Assembly: GCA_963735055.1 (NCBI GenBank)
Contig: CAVTJN010000004.1
Coordinates: forward strand, 1-64,000
Length of the DNA: 64,000 nucleotides
Reading direction: 5' to 3'
Origin: JBBITI01 sp963735055
GTDB taxonomy: Bacteria > Chloroflexota > Dehalococcoidia > Dehalococcoidales > UBA2162
A program made the position numbers and the translations under genes. The notes beneath the pieces are model-generated. The model searched no databases. It was given only the letters and a program-made list of their open reading frames with translations, and was not told the origin of the DNA. This document shows positions 1-8,353 of the stretch, piece after piece (the stretch's first letter is position 1; each line of letters starts with the position of its first letter).

Positions 1-432
1 GTTCTCTTTCGTTGCCAAACCGAGCGCCAGAGAGCTGTTCAAAGGCATCCAGAGGTGAAAGCCGAGGCTGGCGGTCAGCGATACGGCGACCAGCCCCATC
101 CATGAGTGCACGCTGGCATAGAGGGCGTAGCCGACGCCCATGATCAGCAGGGAAGCCACCCCGCGCCAGGTTAGGGGCAGGTGCATCACCAGTGCCGCCA
201 GGAAAACCAACCCGAGACCGGGAATCTCCCGAATCCCCGACTGCAGCAGCACTTGCGAACCGGTCAACCCCAACTCTTTCATGAAGTTGGTGCTGATGCC
301 GTTTTGCAGACCCGAGCCAAGACTCAAAAGAAAAATGGCCAACGCCAACAGGACGAAGCTTCGGCTCCATATCCCGTCTCGTCCGGCGACCCCTATGGCG
401 TGCCGCGGCAACGGCGCAGTCTCTCTGATCAT
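1..432 (-). CDS. MFS transporter, N-terminal part (cut by window edge)
   Basis: The reverse strand reads open from an ATG at 432 to the window edge (144 codons, no stop). The product is hydrophobic, with a predicted first membrane helix at about residues 27-40 (FVLLALAIFLLSLGSGLQNG) followed by further helices with short polar loops, and ends near MPLNSSLALGLATKEN. The glycine-rich loops and the Asn/Ser/Leu helix near residue 130 fit the N-terminal half of a major facilitator superfamily transporter. The substrate cannot be told from this part. It is transcribed away from the epimerase gene that starts at 555. Upstream spacing shows only a weak GAGAG ribosome site, so the exact start is moderately certain. 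Confidence 0.72.
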   Translation of the reverse strand, partial: MIRETAPLPRHAIGVAGRDGIWSRSFVLLALAIFLLSLGSGLQNGISTNFMKELGLTGSQVLLQSGIREIPGLGLVFLAALVMHLPLTWRGVASLLIMGVGYALYASVHSWMGLVAVSLTASLGFHLWMPLNSSLALGLATKEN

Positions 433-519
433 GGCACTCTCACGGAAAGGCGACAAGGGTATTGGGGTATCATACTATTCGCGCCGGCATCTGGCAATGG
501 TCGCCGGGGCCGCATCCCA

Positions 520-548
520 TTGCTCCTCCGGATGCCTTGCCATATAAT
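520..548 (+). promoter_or_regulatory. Sigma-70-like promoter of the epimerase gene, leaderless
   Basis: TTGCTC (520-525), a 17-bp spacer and a consensus TATAAT (543-548). The expected start of transcription, about 7 bp after the -10 box, falls on the GTG at 555, so the message would begin with its start codon. Confidence 0.6.
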
Positions 549-554
549 TGCCGG

Positions 555-1502
555 GTGAGCGCAGGTTCTCGAAGCGGGAAAGTGGTGGTGACCGGTGGGG
601 CGGGGTTCGTCGGCTCGCACCTGGCCGAGGCGCTGGTGGGGCGGGGCCACCACGTAGTGGTGCTGGATGATCTGTCCAGCGGGAAACTGGACAACATCAA
701 GCACCTGCCCAGAACCAGTCTTGAATACGTCCGCGGTAGTGTTACCGACCTCCCTCTTCTCAAGTCCATCTTTGATGGCGTCGATCTCGTCTTCCACGAA
801 GCGGCGATCGCGAGCGTCGCCCGAAGCATCGAGGCTCCGGAAGCAACTCATGAGGCCAATGCTACGGGGACGCTGAACGTGTTGATGGCGGCGATGGAGA
901 ACCGCGTGAAGAAAGTGGTATTTGCCTCCTCATGCGCCGTTTATGGCAGCACCAAGGTGCTGCCAACCGGTGAAGACGTTCCGCCAGACCCGGAATCTCC
1001 GTACGCCGCCGCCAAACTGGCGGCCGAGTACTACTGCGACGTCTTTCGCAAAGTGTACGGACTGCCCACGGTCTGCCTTAGGTACTTCAACGTGTACGGG
1101 CCGCGGCAGAGCGCAGAGTCAGACTATGCGGCAGTCATACCCAAAATGATCAGGGCGGTGGCGGAGGGGAAATCACCGGTGATCTACGGCGATGGTAAGC
1201 AGTCGAGAGATTTCGTCTTCGTGCGGGACGTGGTGACGGCGAACCTGTTGGCCTCGGCCAGCGAAGCCACCGGAACCTACAACGCAGGTACCGGTGAGAG
1301 CACGGACTTGAACCAGTTGGCCGACACGATTGTCGGACTGTTTGGCAGCAAGCTGAGGGTGGTCCATGAAGCAGCCCGACCCGGCGAAGTGCGCCACAGC
1401 AAAGCCGACGTCTCAAGATTGAGGTCTATTGGTTACACCCCGGCCTATACGCTGAGGGCAGGGCTAATGGAAATGGTGAACCGGGCTCGTACGATGCCGT
1501 AG
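555..1502 (+). CDS. NAD-dependent nucleotide-sugar epimerase (UDP-glucose 4-epimerase family)
   Basis: A short-chain dehydrogenase/reductase of the extended NDP-sugar epimerase type, 315 residues. The N-terminal Rossmann motif is VVVTGGAGFVGSHL. The catalytic region shows SSCAVYGS and the YAAAK (YxxxK) pair at about residues 140-155. The conserved RYFNVYGPRQ follows. It likely interconverts UDP-hexoses or UDP-hexuronates for the surface glycan genes downstream. GTG 555 is chosen over the upstream in-frame start at 462 because the glycine motif then sits about ten residues in, and because a promoter places the +1 at this GTG. The exact substrate (GalE-, WbpP- or rhamnose-type) is not resolved. 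Confidence 0.85.
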   Translation: MSAGSRSGKVVVTGGAGFVGSHLAEALVGRGHHVVVLDDLSSGKLDNIKHLPRTSLEYVRGSVTDLPLLKSIFDGVDLVFHEAAIASVARSIEAPEATHEANATGTLNVLMAAMENRVKKVVFASSCAVYGSTKVLPTGEDVPPDPESPYAAAKLAAEYYCDVFRKVYGLPTVCLRYFNVYGPRQSAESDYAAVIPKMIRAVAEGKSPVIYGDGKQSRDFVFVRDVVTANLLASASEATGTYNAGTGESTDLNQLADTIVGLFGSKLRVVHEAARPGEVRHSKADVSRLRSIGYTPAYTLRAGLMEMVNRARTMP

Positions 1503-1777
1503 CCCAACTCCAACCGGCGAAACCACTCTCACTTCAGCAGTCGTCCGCATCCGGGACGCACGTGGGCCATTACCACCCGGCCGGAACAGGATATCCGGAG
1601 ATGACTGCCTCCAAAGCAGTCAGGCAGACGCTGAGACTGATAACTGTGCCCAGACTCCGCCGCCCCGGACCTTCGAGGACGACCGTCCTCAAGTCAGTCG
1701 GAGACCCCGTTTGGTCCAAGACTACCTGCCGGCATCAGGGAAGACGGGATGAATCTAGTCAAGGAGTCTGAGGGACA
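1503..1777. other. Intergenic region upstream of the oligosaccharyltransferase gene
   Basis: No convincing gene. Short open frames here lack ribosome sites and family-like sequence. A promoter begins at 1778. Confidence 0.5.
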
Positions 1778-1807
1778 TTGAACGACGGGATATCAACGGG
1801 GTATACT
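1778..1807 (+). promoter_or_regulatory. Promoter of the STT3-like gene
   Basis: TTGAAC (1778-1783), 18-bp spacer, TATACT (1802-1807). The predicted leader is about 78 nt and carries a GGAAGG-type ribosome site just before ATG 1892. Confidence 0.6.
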
Positions 1808-1891
1808 GGGAGACTCGTTAGACTCGAACCGGAATGATGCTGACCCCGGGGCTGAGTCAGTCATTCTATACCCCCGGCGGAAGGTGTCTCG

Positions 1892-4252
1892 ATGGACCAC
1901 GTCAAGTGGATGGCTCGTTTATGGCCAGGCGTACTACTCTTGGTTTTCGTGGTCGCCGGTCTCTACCTCCGGGTTGTCCTCCCATTCGACTCTGTGTTTG
2001 GCCACGGTCTGACGAAGTTCAACAGCAATGACGCCTACTACTTCATGCGCCAAGTCGACACTCTGGTACATAATTTCCCCAACCTCATCTCGGTCGACAC
2101 GTACCTGGAATACCCTACCGTCTCTTCGCTGGGAGTCTTCAACTTCTTCGTGTATCTCCTCAGCGGCGCTATCAAGCTTATCGGGCTGGGCTCGCCCTCT
2201 CAGCACCTGGTGGACACCGTGGGAGCCTACTTTCCGGCGATCCTGGGGTTACTGACGATAGTTCCGGTGTACTTCATCGGCCGAGGCCTGTTTGGCCGGT
2301 GGGCCGGCATCGTGGCAGCCGGACTGGTGGCCATTCTACCAGGTGAATTCCTGGGTAGGACGATCCTCGGCTCCACAGACCGGGACGCTCTCGAAGTGCT
2401 GCTTTCGGCACTGACCATGCTGTTTCTGATTCTGGCAGTCAAAATGGCCCGGGAGAAGGCACTGGAACGCCGGAGTCCCGGCCATCTGCGCCTGGCGGAC
2501 CTCCGGCGACCGATAGTTTTCAGCGTGATGTCAGGGATCTCTCTTGGACTGTACCTGCTCACCTGGAGAGGCGCCTTCCTCTTCGTCCTGATAATCATGG
2601 GATGGTTCGTACTCCAGTCGGTGGTTGACCATTTGAAACGCAGGCCTTTCGGTCATATCGGTCTTGTTGGCGCAGTGACCCTGCTCACCGCACTTTTCGT
2701 TTTCGGGTCCATGTCGCAGAACCTGGCGTATTCAGCCGCACTGTCAATCCCCCTGGTGCTGACGCTGGCGCTGCTGGGTCTCGGACGCGGGCTGTCACGG
2801 ATGAAGACGAGGCCCGTCTACTATCCGGTGATTGTACTCGGCGCCGGCCTGTTGGGTCTCGGGATTCTTTACGCAGCCAGCCCCTCGTCGTTTTCATGGC
2901 TATGGGACCAATTCAGCGTCTTTGTCCCGAACGCAACCGGGATTGGCATTTCTGAGCTGCAACCCAGTCTTTTTGACCAGGGCCGATTCAGCCTCGCTAT
3001 CATCTGGGGCAGCTTTACCACCTCTTTCTTCCTGGGTATGGTCTCTCTGGGTGTGCTCATCTATCTTTCCCTGAAACGGACCGAGGCTGACACCGTGCTT
3101 TTTGTGTTCTGGAGCGGGGTAATGCTGGTGGCCACGCTGATACTGCGCCGAATGGCTCTGCTGTTCGCGATCAACGTGACCATACTTACTGGTTACCTGG
3201 CAACCGTTCTGTATCGCTCGATTCAACTCGTGTTTGATCGCGCAACCGGGAGAAGCATCAACGACGCGGCGTCGCGCCTTCTTGAATCGGGCGGCTCGAC
3301 GGTCGCGGCGAAGCCGTCCTCCAAGCCCTCCCGCGATAGTCACTATGAGGCTCTCGGCGTCCGCCGTGACGCAACCCCAAAGCAAATAAAGAAGGCATAC
3401 CAGACGCTGGTCAACCAGGACCGCGCCCGGGACGGTGGGGCCGGGGTGGATGAGGCGAGGTCAAAACGTGTCACCGACGCCTATTCCGTCCTGTCCGACC
3501 GCCGGAAGCGGGCCGCCTTTGACCAATCGACACACGATAGGGGGTCCAAGAAGGCACGCGTGCCGACGGCCGCCACACCCATGGCCACGGGATGGGCAAG
3601 GACAGGTTTGGCCGCGGTGGTTATCTTCTTTCTGGTCTTCTTCCCCAATTTCAAATGGTCGATCACCACCGTGCATCAGCAATCGTCATTCGCGCCCAGT
3701 GACTCGTGGCAGGATTCTCTTAGGTGGTTGAGAGACAACTCGCCGGAGCCTTTCGGGCAAGCGTCGTTCTATTACGATCTATACCAACTGCCATTCCACT
3801 ATCCGGACACATCCTATGGCGTGGCCGCCTGGTGGGACTATGGCTACTGGATAACCAGAATTGCCCGCCGCCTTCCGAATGCCCATCCCGGTGGCGGGAG
3901 CCGGGAATTGGTGGCAAGGATGTTTACGGCGCAGGATGAGGCCAGCGCCGGTGCATTGACCGACCAGATGGGCTCCAGATATCTGATGGTCGATGAGGAC
4001 ACGGTCAAGAGTAAGTTCTACGCGGTTGCGGCTTACGCCGGTTCCAGCAGTGACCAGTACTCCGATCAATATTACATGGACGTTCTTGGCCGGCTCGTCC
4101 CAGTGGAATACTACTATCCCGAGTACTACAGGTCGCTGGCAGTCAGGCTCTTCTACTTTAACGGCGAGGAGGTCCCGTCTCAGGGTTCCACCGTCATTTC
4201 ATTTGTGGAGCTTCCCGACCGGGGAGGGCACGACCTACAAGAAGATTACTGA
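1892..4252 (+). CDS. STT3/AglB-like oligosaccharyltransferase with an inserted J-like domain
   Basis: Polytopic GT66-family protein of 786 residues in this frame. Residues about 1-450 are multiple membrane helices. The first extracytoplasmic loop has SNDAYYFMRQVD (residues 45-56), the acidic metal-site motif, and a second acidic motif GSTDRDALE lies near 160. The soluble domain has the signature WWDYG near residue 647. This family transfers lipid-linked glycans to Asn of exported proteins. Between helices and WWDYG, residues about 482-548 form a DnaJ-like segment (HYEALGVRRDATPKQIKKAY, then DAYSVLSDRRKRAAFDQ) whose HPD loop is lost. The reading frame ends early: family-like sequence continues in other frames to 4461, so one extra C in the CCC at 4214-4216 is likely. 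Confidence 0.85.
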   Translation: MDHVKWMARLWPGVLLLVFVVAGLYLRVVLPFDSVFGHGLTKFNSNDAYYFMRQVDTLVHNFPNLISVDTYLEYPTVSSLGVFNFFVYLLSGAIKLIGLGSPSQHLVDTVGAYFPAILGLLTIVPVYFIGRGLFGRWAGIVAAGLVAILPGEFLGRTILGSTDRDALEVLLSALTMLFLILAVKMAREKALERRSPGHLRLADLRRPIVFSVMSGISLGLYLLTWRGAFLFVLIIMGWFVLQSVVDHLKRRPFGHIGLVGAVTLLTALFVFGSMSQNLAYSAALSIPLVLTLALLGLGRGLSRMKTRPVYYPVIVLGAGLLGLGILYAASPSSFSWLWDQFSVFVPNATGIGISELQPSLFDQGRFSLAIIWGSFTTSFFLGMVSLGVLIYLSLKRTEADTVLFVFWSGVMLVATLILRRMALLFAINVTILTGYLATVLYRSIQLVFDRATGRSINDAASRLLESGGSTVAAKPSSKPSRDSHYEALGVRRDATPKQIKKAYQTLVNQDRARDGGAGVDEARSKRVTDAYSVLSDRRKRAAFDQSTHDRGSKKARVPTAATPMATGWARTGLAAVVIFFLVFFPNFKWSITTVHQQSSFAPSDSWQDSLRWLRDNSPEPFGQASFYYDLYQLPFHYPDTSYGVAAWWDYGYWITRIARRLPNAHPGGGSRELVARMFTAQDEASAGALTDQMGSRYLMVDEDTVKSKFYAVAAYAGSSSDQYSDQYYMDVLGRLVPVEYYYPEYYRSLAVRLFYFNGEEVPSQGSTVISFVELPDRGGHDLQEDY

Positions 4253-4461
4253 TGCCCGTTCGTTTTCTACTTTTGAGGAGGCGGCCGAGTATGTGTCACA
4301 GCAACCATCAGGAAACAGCAGGATAGTCGGCGCCAGTCCCCTGGCCAGTCCCGTCCCATTGCCGAAGCTCGAACACTATCAACTGGTGCATCGGTCTGAT
4401 GATTCTGGTTCGGATCGGCGCCGGAGCCCCGGTAGTCAAGGTTTTCACATATAATAAGTGA
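4215..4461 (+). pseudogene. Out-of-frame C-terminal remainder of the STT3-like gene
   Basis: After the stop at 4252 the next frame reads TTYKKITDARSFSTFEEAAE, then SGNSRIVGASPLASPVPLP and LEHYQLVHRS, which looks like the usual C-terminal end of this bacterial STT3 family. Near 4400-4430 the sense moves again to a third frame ending APVVKVFTYNK, with TGA at 4459-4461. Two indels would restore one protein of about 855 residues. They may be assembly errors or real decay. Confidence 0.6.
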
Positions 4462-4495
4462 CGGAAATATCAAGGACAGAGAAGGGGCAACGCTT

Positions 4496-5269
4496 GTGCG
4501 CACCGCGCAGATAATTGGACGATACCGGTGGCTCATATTTGAGCTCGCGAAGCGAGAGGTGAAGCTACGCTATCGCGGAACCTGGCTGGGCTTCCTGTGG
4601 AGTCTTCTCAACCCCATTATTATGACCGCCGTATACACGGTGGTGTTTTCGCTTGTGTTCCGGGTCGGTATCCCCAACTACCCGGTGTTCCTTCTTTGCG
4701 GACTGCTTCCGTGGAATTGGTTTGTAGAGTCGACGTCTTCCGGAACAAGCTGCCTGGTGGACCGTTCGGCATTCCTGCGAGATGCCATATTCCCATCCGA
4801 GATTCTGCCGGTCACCACAATCGCGGTGAGCATGGTTAATTTCGTGTTGGCTCTCCCGGTACTGCTGGCGGCACTGCTGGTGTTCAAAGTGACGCTCGGC
4901 TGGAGCCTGCTGGCATTGCCCTTGATCATGGCAGTCCAATACGCGTTCACGCTGGGGATCGTCTTTTTCCTGGGCACGTATTGCGTCTTCTTCCGTGACC
5001 TTCGCTACATCGTCCAGCACGTCGTCTTTGCGCTCTTCTTCCTGACTCCGGTCATGTATGATTTCTCGGTCGTCCCGGCCTACCTGAGGTGGGTTTTCAG
5101 ACTGAATCCCGTCGCCCACCTGGTTGGCGACTACCATCGTATTTTCTTCTATGCCTCGTGGCCCGACTGGCGGGACCTCGGCATCGTCCTCGTCATCAGC
5201 GTGGTGCTAATAGTGTTGGGTTCTTGGGCTTTTCAGAACCATAAAGAGAGGTTCGCCGAATTCCTATGA
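4496..5269 (+). CDS. ABC-2 type polysaccharide exporter permease (Wzm-like)
   Basis: An integral membrane protein of 257 residues with about six predicted helices. The N-terminal amphipathic segment ELAKREVKLRYRGTWLGFLW and the following LNPIIMTAVYTVVFSLVFR are characteristic of the ABC-2 permease of O-antigen, teichoic acid and S-layer glycan exporters (TagG/Wzm/RfbA). It would flip lipid-linked glycan from the cytoplasm to the outer face. The GTG start at 4496 follows an AGGGG ribosome site. Its end overlaps the ATPase start by 4 nt (ATGA), so both are translationally coupled and form one transporter. Confidence 0.88.
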   Translation: MRTAQIIGRYRWLIFELAKREVKLRYRGTWLGFLWSLLNPIIMTAVYTVVFSLVFRVGIPNYPVFLLCGLLPWNWFVESTSSGTSCLVDRSAFLRDAIFPSEILPVTTIAVSMVNFVLALPVLLAALLVFKVTLGWSLLALPLIMAVQYAFTLGIVFFLGTYCVFFRDLRYIVQHVVFALFFLTPVMYDFSVVPAYLRWVFRLNPVAHLVGDYHRIFFYASWPDWRDLGIVLVISVVLIVLGSWAFQNHKERFAEFL

Positions 5270-6033
5270 GCGACGCTATCGTATTGGAGCGAGCAGGCAA
5301 GAGATTCAAGCGCTTCGCGGTGTCCGGGCACACCACTCTTAAGGACGCAATCGTCAGAGGCCAGATCTTCCGGATGGGGCATGCCCGAGGGTACGTCGAA
5401 TCCCTGAGGGACATTTCTTTTTCGGTGCCTCATGGGACGGTCCTGGCAATCATCGGACCCAACGGCGCAGGCAAGACCACGCTGCTGCGACTCCTGGCCG
5501 GCATCTACAAGGCGACTTCAGGAACGGTCCGAATCGAGGGCCGCATCTCAGCGCTTCTCAGCCTGGGTTTCGCCTTTCATCCCGAGTTTTCGGGACGGGA
5601 AAACATAATGATAAGTGGCCTTGCCCTGGGACTGTCGCATAAGCAGATATCGATGTCTACGCAGGGCATCATCGAGTTCGCCGAGCTTGATAACTTCATC
5701 GATGCACCGATGCGCACCTATTCCTCCGGCATGTACATGCGTCTGGCATTCTCCATCTCGGTGAATGTCAATTCGGACATCCTGCTTATTGACGAGGTGC
5801 TGGCCGTGGGCGACGCCAGGTTTGCCGAGAAGAGCCGGACACGCATGGACGACCTGAAGAGAAGCGGCAAGACCGTAGTCCTGGCCACCCACGATCTCGG
5901 CACGGTGGAGAACTGGTGTCACCAGGCGCTCTTGCTCGATGGAGGGCAGATGCGCGGCCTGGGCGATCCGAAGGAAATCGTGGCTCAGTACCGAAAGATG
6001 GTACTGGAGAGCACACAACCTCACCCCCAATAG
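5266..6033 (+). CDS. ABC polysaccharide exporter ATPase (Wzt-like)
   Basis: An ATP-binding subunit of 255 residues. Walker A is GPNGAGKTTLL near residue 64, the signature is YSSGMYMRLAFS near 145, Walker B is ILLIDEVLAVGD near 167, and the H-loop is LATHD near 205. The N-terminal GKRFKRF and TTLKDAIVRG pattern and the DEVLAVGD sequence are typical of TagH/Wzt/KpsT polysaccharide exporters. There is no C-terminal carbohydrate-binding extension, so chain-length recognition by this subunit is not expected. It pairs with the permease that overlaps it upstream. Confidence 0.9.
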   Translation: MSDAIVLERAGKRFKRFAVSGHTTLKDAIVRGQIFRMGHARGYVESLRDISFSVPHGTVLAIIGPNGAGKTTLLRLLAGIYKATSGTVRIEGRISALLSLGFAFHPEFSGRENIMISGLALGLSHKQISMSTQGIIEFAELDNFIDAPMRTYSSGMYMRLAFSISVNVNSDILLIDEVLAVGDARFAEKSRTRMDDLKRSGKTVVLATHDLGTVENWCHQALLLDGGQMRGLGDPKEIVAQYRKMVLESTQPHPQ

Positions 6034-6075
6034 CCTGGAGAAAGGGCCAGTCTGGCGACCCCCAATGGAGGACTC

Positions 6076-6237
6076 ATGTTTGAATTCTACGCAAGCACAG
6101 AGACCATCAGCCCCCTGCTCGAACCGTGCAACACCGAGTTCCATGGCGACGCCCGCTGTTTAGAAAGACGGTCAGGGCTTTCTTTAAGCTACGCATGGAC
6201 AGGCTGTTCTAGGAGGGCGGTTTGGCGGCAGCGGTAG
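6076..6237 (+). CDS. Possible 53-residue peptide or gene remnant
   Basis: An ATG at 6076 with a good GGAGG ribosome site 4 nt upstream opens 53 codons beginning MFEFYASTETISPLLE and ending inside the start of the next glycosyltransferase gene. No family is recognised. It sits in the 188-bp gap between the exporter ATPase and a GT2 gene and may be the start of a decayed gene. Confidence 0.25.
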   Translation: MFEFYASTETISPLLEPCNTEFHGDARCLERRSGLSLSYAWTGCSRRAVWRQR

Positions 6238-7025
6238 CCATTATCATTCCGTGTTTCAACTACGGTCAGTACGTCCGGGAGGCAGTTCAGTCCGCCCTTG
6301 ACCAGGACGCAACCGCCGAACTGATCGTGGTCGACGACGGTTCGACCGACTCCAACACGCTGTCGGTACTCGACGAACTGCAGCGGGCCGGCGTCAAGAT
6401 CTTTCGCCAACCGAACAAGGGTCTGCCGCTGGCTCGCAACGCGGGGATCGAACTGACTTCGGCTGAATTCATTGTTTGCCTTGATGCCGATGATCTGCTT
6501 CAACCAACCTATTGCTCCCGCTGCCTCGAGGTGATGAATTCAAGGCAGGATGTTGGGTTTGTCTATCCGACCACGCGGGTTTTCGGAGACCGGGACAAAT
6601 TGTGGAGCCGGAGGGCCTACTCGGGACTACATCTGTTGATAGACAACTACATTCCGTACGCCGCCATGTTCCGCCGGAAACTCTGGGCTGATGCCGGCGG
6701 TTACTCCGGAGACTTGAAACACGGATATGAGGACTGGGATTTCTGGATGACGGCCATGGAACACGGATGGAGGGGCTTCCACATCCCCGAACCGCTATTC
6801 TGGTACCGAAAACACGGCCGGAGTATGTTATCGGCATCGAACCTGGAACGGAGAGCAACGAAAGGTCTCCTTCGCCGCAGGCATCCCCGACTGTACTCCG
6901 TATCCCAGGTGGTCAGGATGATGGTTGAAGAACGGTTCCCGTTGCCACGGCTGATGGTAGCCGTGGGCAAAGAAGGCGTGGCGAGACGTTTGACACTGGT
7001 TCTGGAACGGAATAAAGATGACTGA
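6222..7025 (+). CDS. GT2 family glycosyltransferase
   Basis: A GT-A fold glycosyltransferase of 267 residues. It begins AVAIIIPCFNYGQYVREAV, has the nucleotide-binding LIVVDDGSTD near residue 37, and the metal-binding DADD (IVCLDADDLL) near 88. A later GYEDWDFWM segment matches the acidic ED pair that carries the catalytic base in many GT2 enzymes. The TTG start at 6222 is supported by AGGAGG at 6211-6216. It probably adds one sugar to the lipid-linked glycan on the cytoplasmic side. Donor and acceptor are unknown. Confidence 0.88.
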   Translation: MAAAVAIIIPCFNYGQYVREAVQSALDQDATAELIVVDDGSTDSNTLSVLDELQRAGVKIFRQPNKGLPLARNAGIELTSAEFIVCLDADDLLQPTYCSRCLEVMNSRQDVGFVYPTTRVFGDRDKLWSRRAYSGLHLLIDNYIPYAAMFRRKLWADAGGYSGDLKHGYEDWDFWMTAMEHGWRGFHIPEPLFWYRKHGRSMLSASNLERRATKGLLRRRHPRLYSVSQVVRMMVEERFPLPRLMVAVGKEGVARRLTLVLERNKDD

Positions 7026-7147
7026 AAGACGTCGAAACGAGGTATCCCTGTGCACAAGCGGGCGAAGGAGCAGGGGGCTGATGTGAGCAGCCGCTCCGGG
7101 GAGAAGGCGCCCAGGGAGATCGCCGGTGGCAAAGAAAAGGGCGGACC

Positions 7148-8353
7148 TTGAGGATTCTGTATGCCGTCACTGCAGCCCAATTCGGTGGTGCCGTCCGTCA
7201 TGTCATTGGCCTAATGGCCGCCGACGTTAAGAACGGGCATGATGTTGGACTGGTGGCGGCCCCGGAGCCAATACTGATGTCCGAGGCCGGCCGGATCGGT
7301 GTTCAGGTCTTTCCCAACCGCTATTTTGTCCAACATGCCCAGCTGGGCAACGATATCCGGGCCCTACGGTCGGTCTTTTTGGCCATCCGCAGATTCAATC
7401 CGGATATCGTTTCCGCCCATTCCACCAAGGCGGGCTATGCCGCCCGCCTCGTCTGTGCCGCCCTGGGAAGACCGGTGGTGTTCACCGCCCACGGCTGGGC
7501 TTTCTCCGGACGCCGAAACCGGTGGCAAAGGACGCTGCTGGCGACGGCGGAGCGAGTGGCCGCCAGGAGCACGGCGCGTATTATATGCGTGTCGCGACAC
7601 GATCTGGCTTTGGCGCTGGAGTTCAAAGTGGCTGGCGCCGAGAAACTGACACTGGTGCACAACGGGGTAGACCCAGGTCCTTTTTCGGCGGCGGAAGGCA
7701 GCGGTGTTCGCTCCAAACTGGGGCTCGGGAATTCGCCGGTGCTTACTATGGTCGGCCGCCTGTCGCCCCCTAAGGACCCGATGACACTGTTGAAAGCCTG
7801 CACGCGCCTCCAGGCGGCCTTCAGGGTCCTCATAGTCGGGGACGGCGAGCTACGCCGAGGGGCGGAGGAATTCGTGTCACAGAACAAGCTGGAAGGCAAG
7901 GTTATCTTTCTGGGGGAAACACTGGCAGTGCCGGACATTCTCGCAGCAAGCGATATCTTTGTCCTTTCCTCAGAGTCGGAGGGACTGCCCCTGGCCGTGA
8001 TCGAGGCTGAGATGGCGGGGCTGCCGGTGGTGGCTTCGTCAGTGGGGGGCATGGCCGACCTGGTCCAGGACGGGGTCACCGGGTTCCTCGTACCCCCGAG
8101 GAACCCGGAAGCACTGGCAAACATCCTGGTCGAGTTGCTTGATGACGCTGCTCTGCGGCGGCGGACCGGATCCGCCGCCCGTGAGAAGGCGCTTCGCGAA
8201 TTCACCTACGAGCGGATGCTGAAGGAGACCAATCAGGTTATCGAAGATGTGATGAGAGACCGCCCCGGACGCGATGGAGGGCATTTGAATTCCAGGATTG
8301 CACCCCAAGTCCCGGAAAGGCCAGCGCCACGTCAGCTTGAGGAAGGAAGATGA
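7148..8353 (+). CDS. GT4 family glycosyltransferase
   Basis: A GT-B fold enzyme of 401 residues. The N-terminal half has RILYAVTAAQFGGAVRHVIG (acceptor side). The C-terminal half has the GT4 donor site LTMVGRLSPPKDP near residue 200 and the E-x7-E region SSESEGLPLAVIEAEMAGLP near 275, followed by GGMADLVQDGVTGFLVPP. The TTG start lies behind a purine-rich AAAAGGGCGG. It overlaps the phosphoglycosyltransferase gene by 4 nt, placing both in one operon. The C-terminal tail of about 25 residues is polar and not part of the fold. Sugar specificity is not readable. Confidence 0.87.
   Translation: MRILYAVTAAQFGGAVRHVIGLMAADVKNGHDVGLVAAPEPILMSEAGRIGVQVFPNRYFVQHAQLGNDIRALRSVFLAIRRFNPDIVSAHSTKAGYAARLVCAALGRPVVFTAHGWAFSGRRNRWQRTLLATAERVAARSTARIICVSRHDLALALEFKVAGAEKLTLVHNGVDPGPFSAAEGSGVRSKLGLGNSPVLTMVGRLSPPKDPMTLLKACTRLQAAFRVLIVGDGELRRGAEEFVSQNKLEGKVIFLGETLAVPDILAASDIFVLSSESEGLPLAVIEAEMAGLPVVASSVGGMADLVQDGVTGFLVPPRNPEALANILVELLDDAALRRRTGSAAREKALREFTYERMLKETNQVIEDVMRDRPGRDGGHLNSRIAPQVPERPAPRQLEEGR

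Noticed and set aside
462..554. 31-residue N-terminal extension of the epimerase
   Set aside because: The sequence before GTG 555 is unlike the family and lies upstream of the predicted transcription start.
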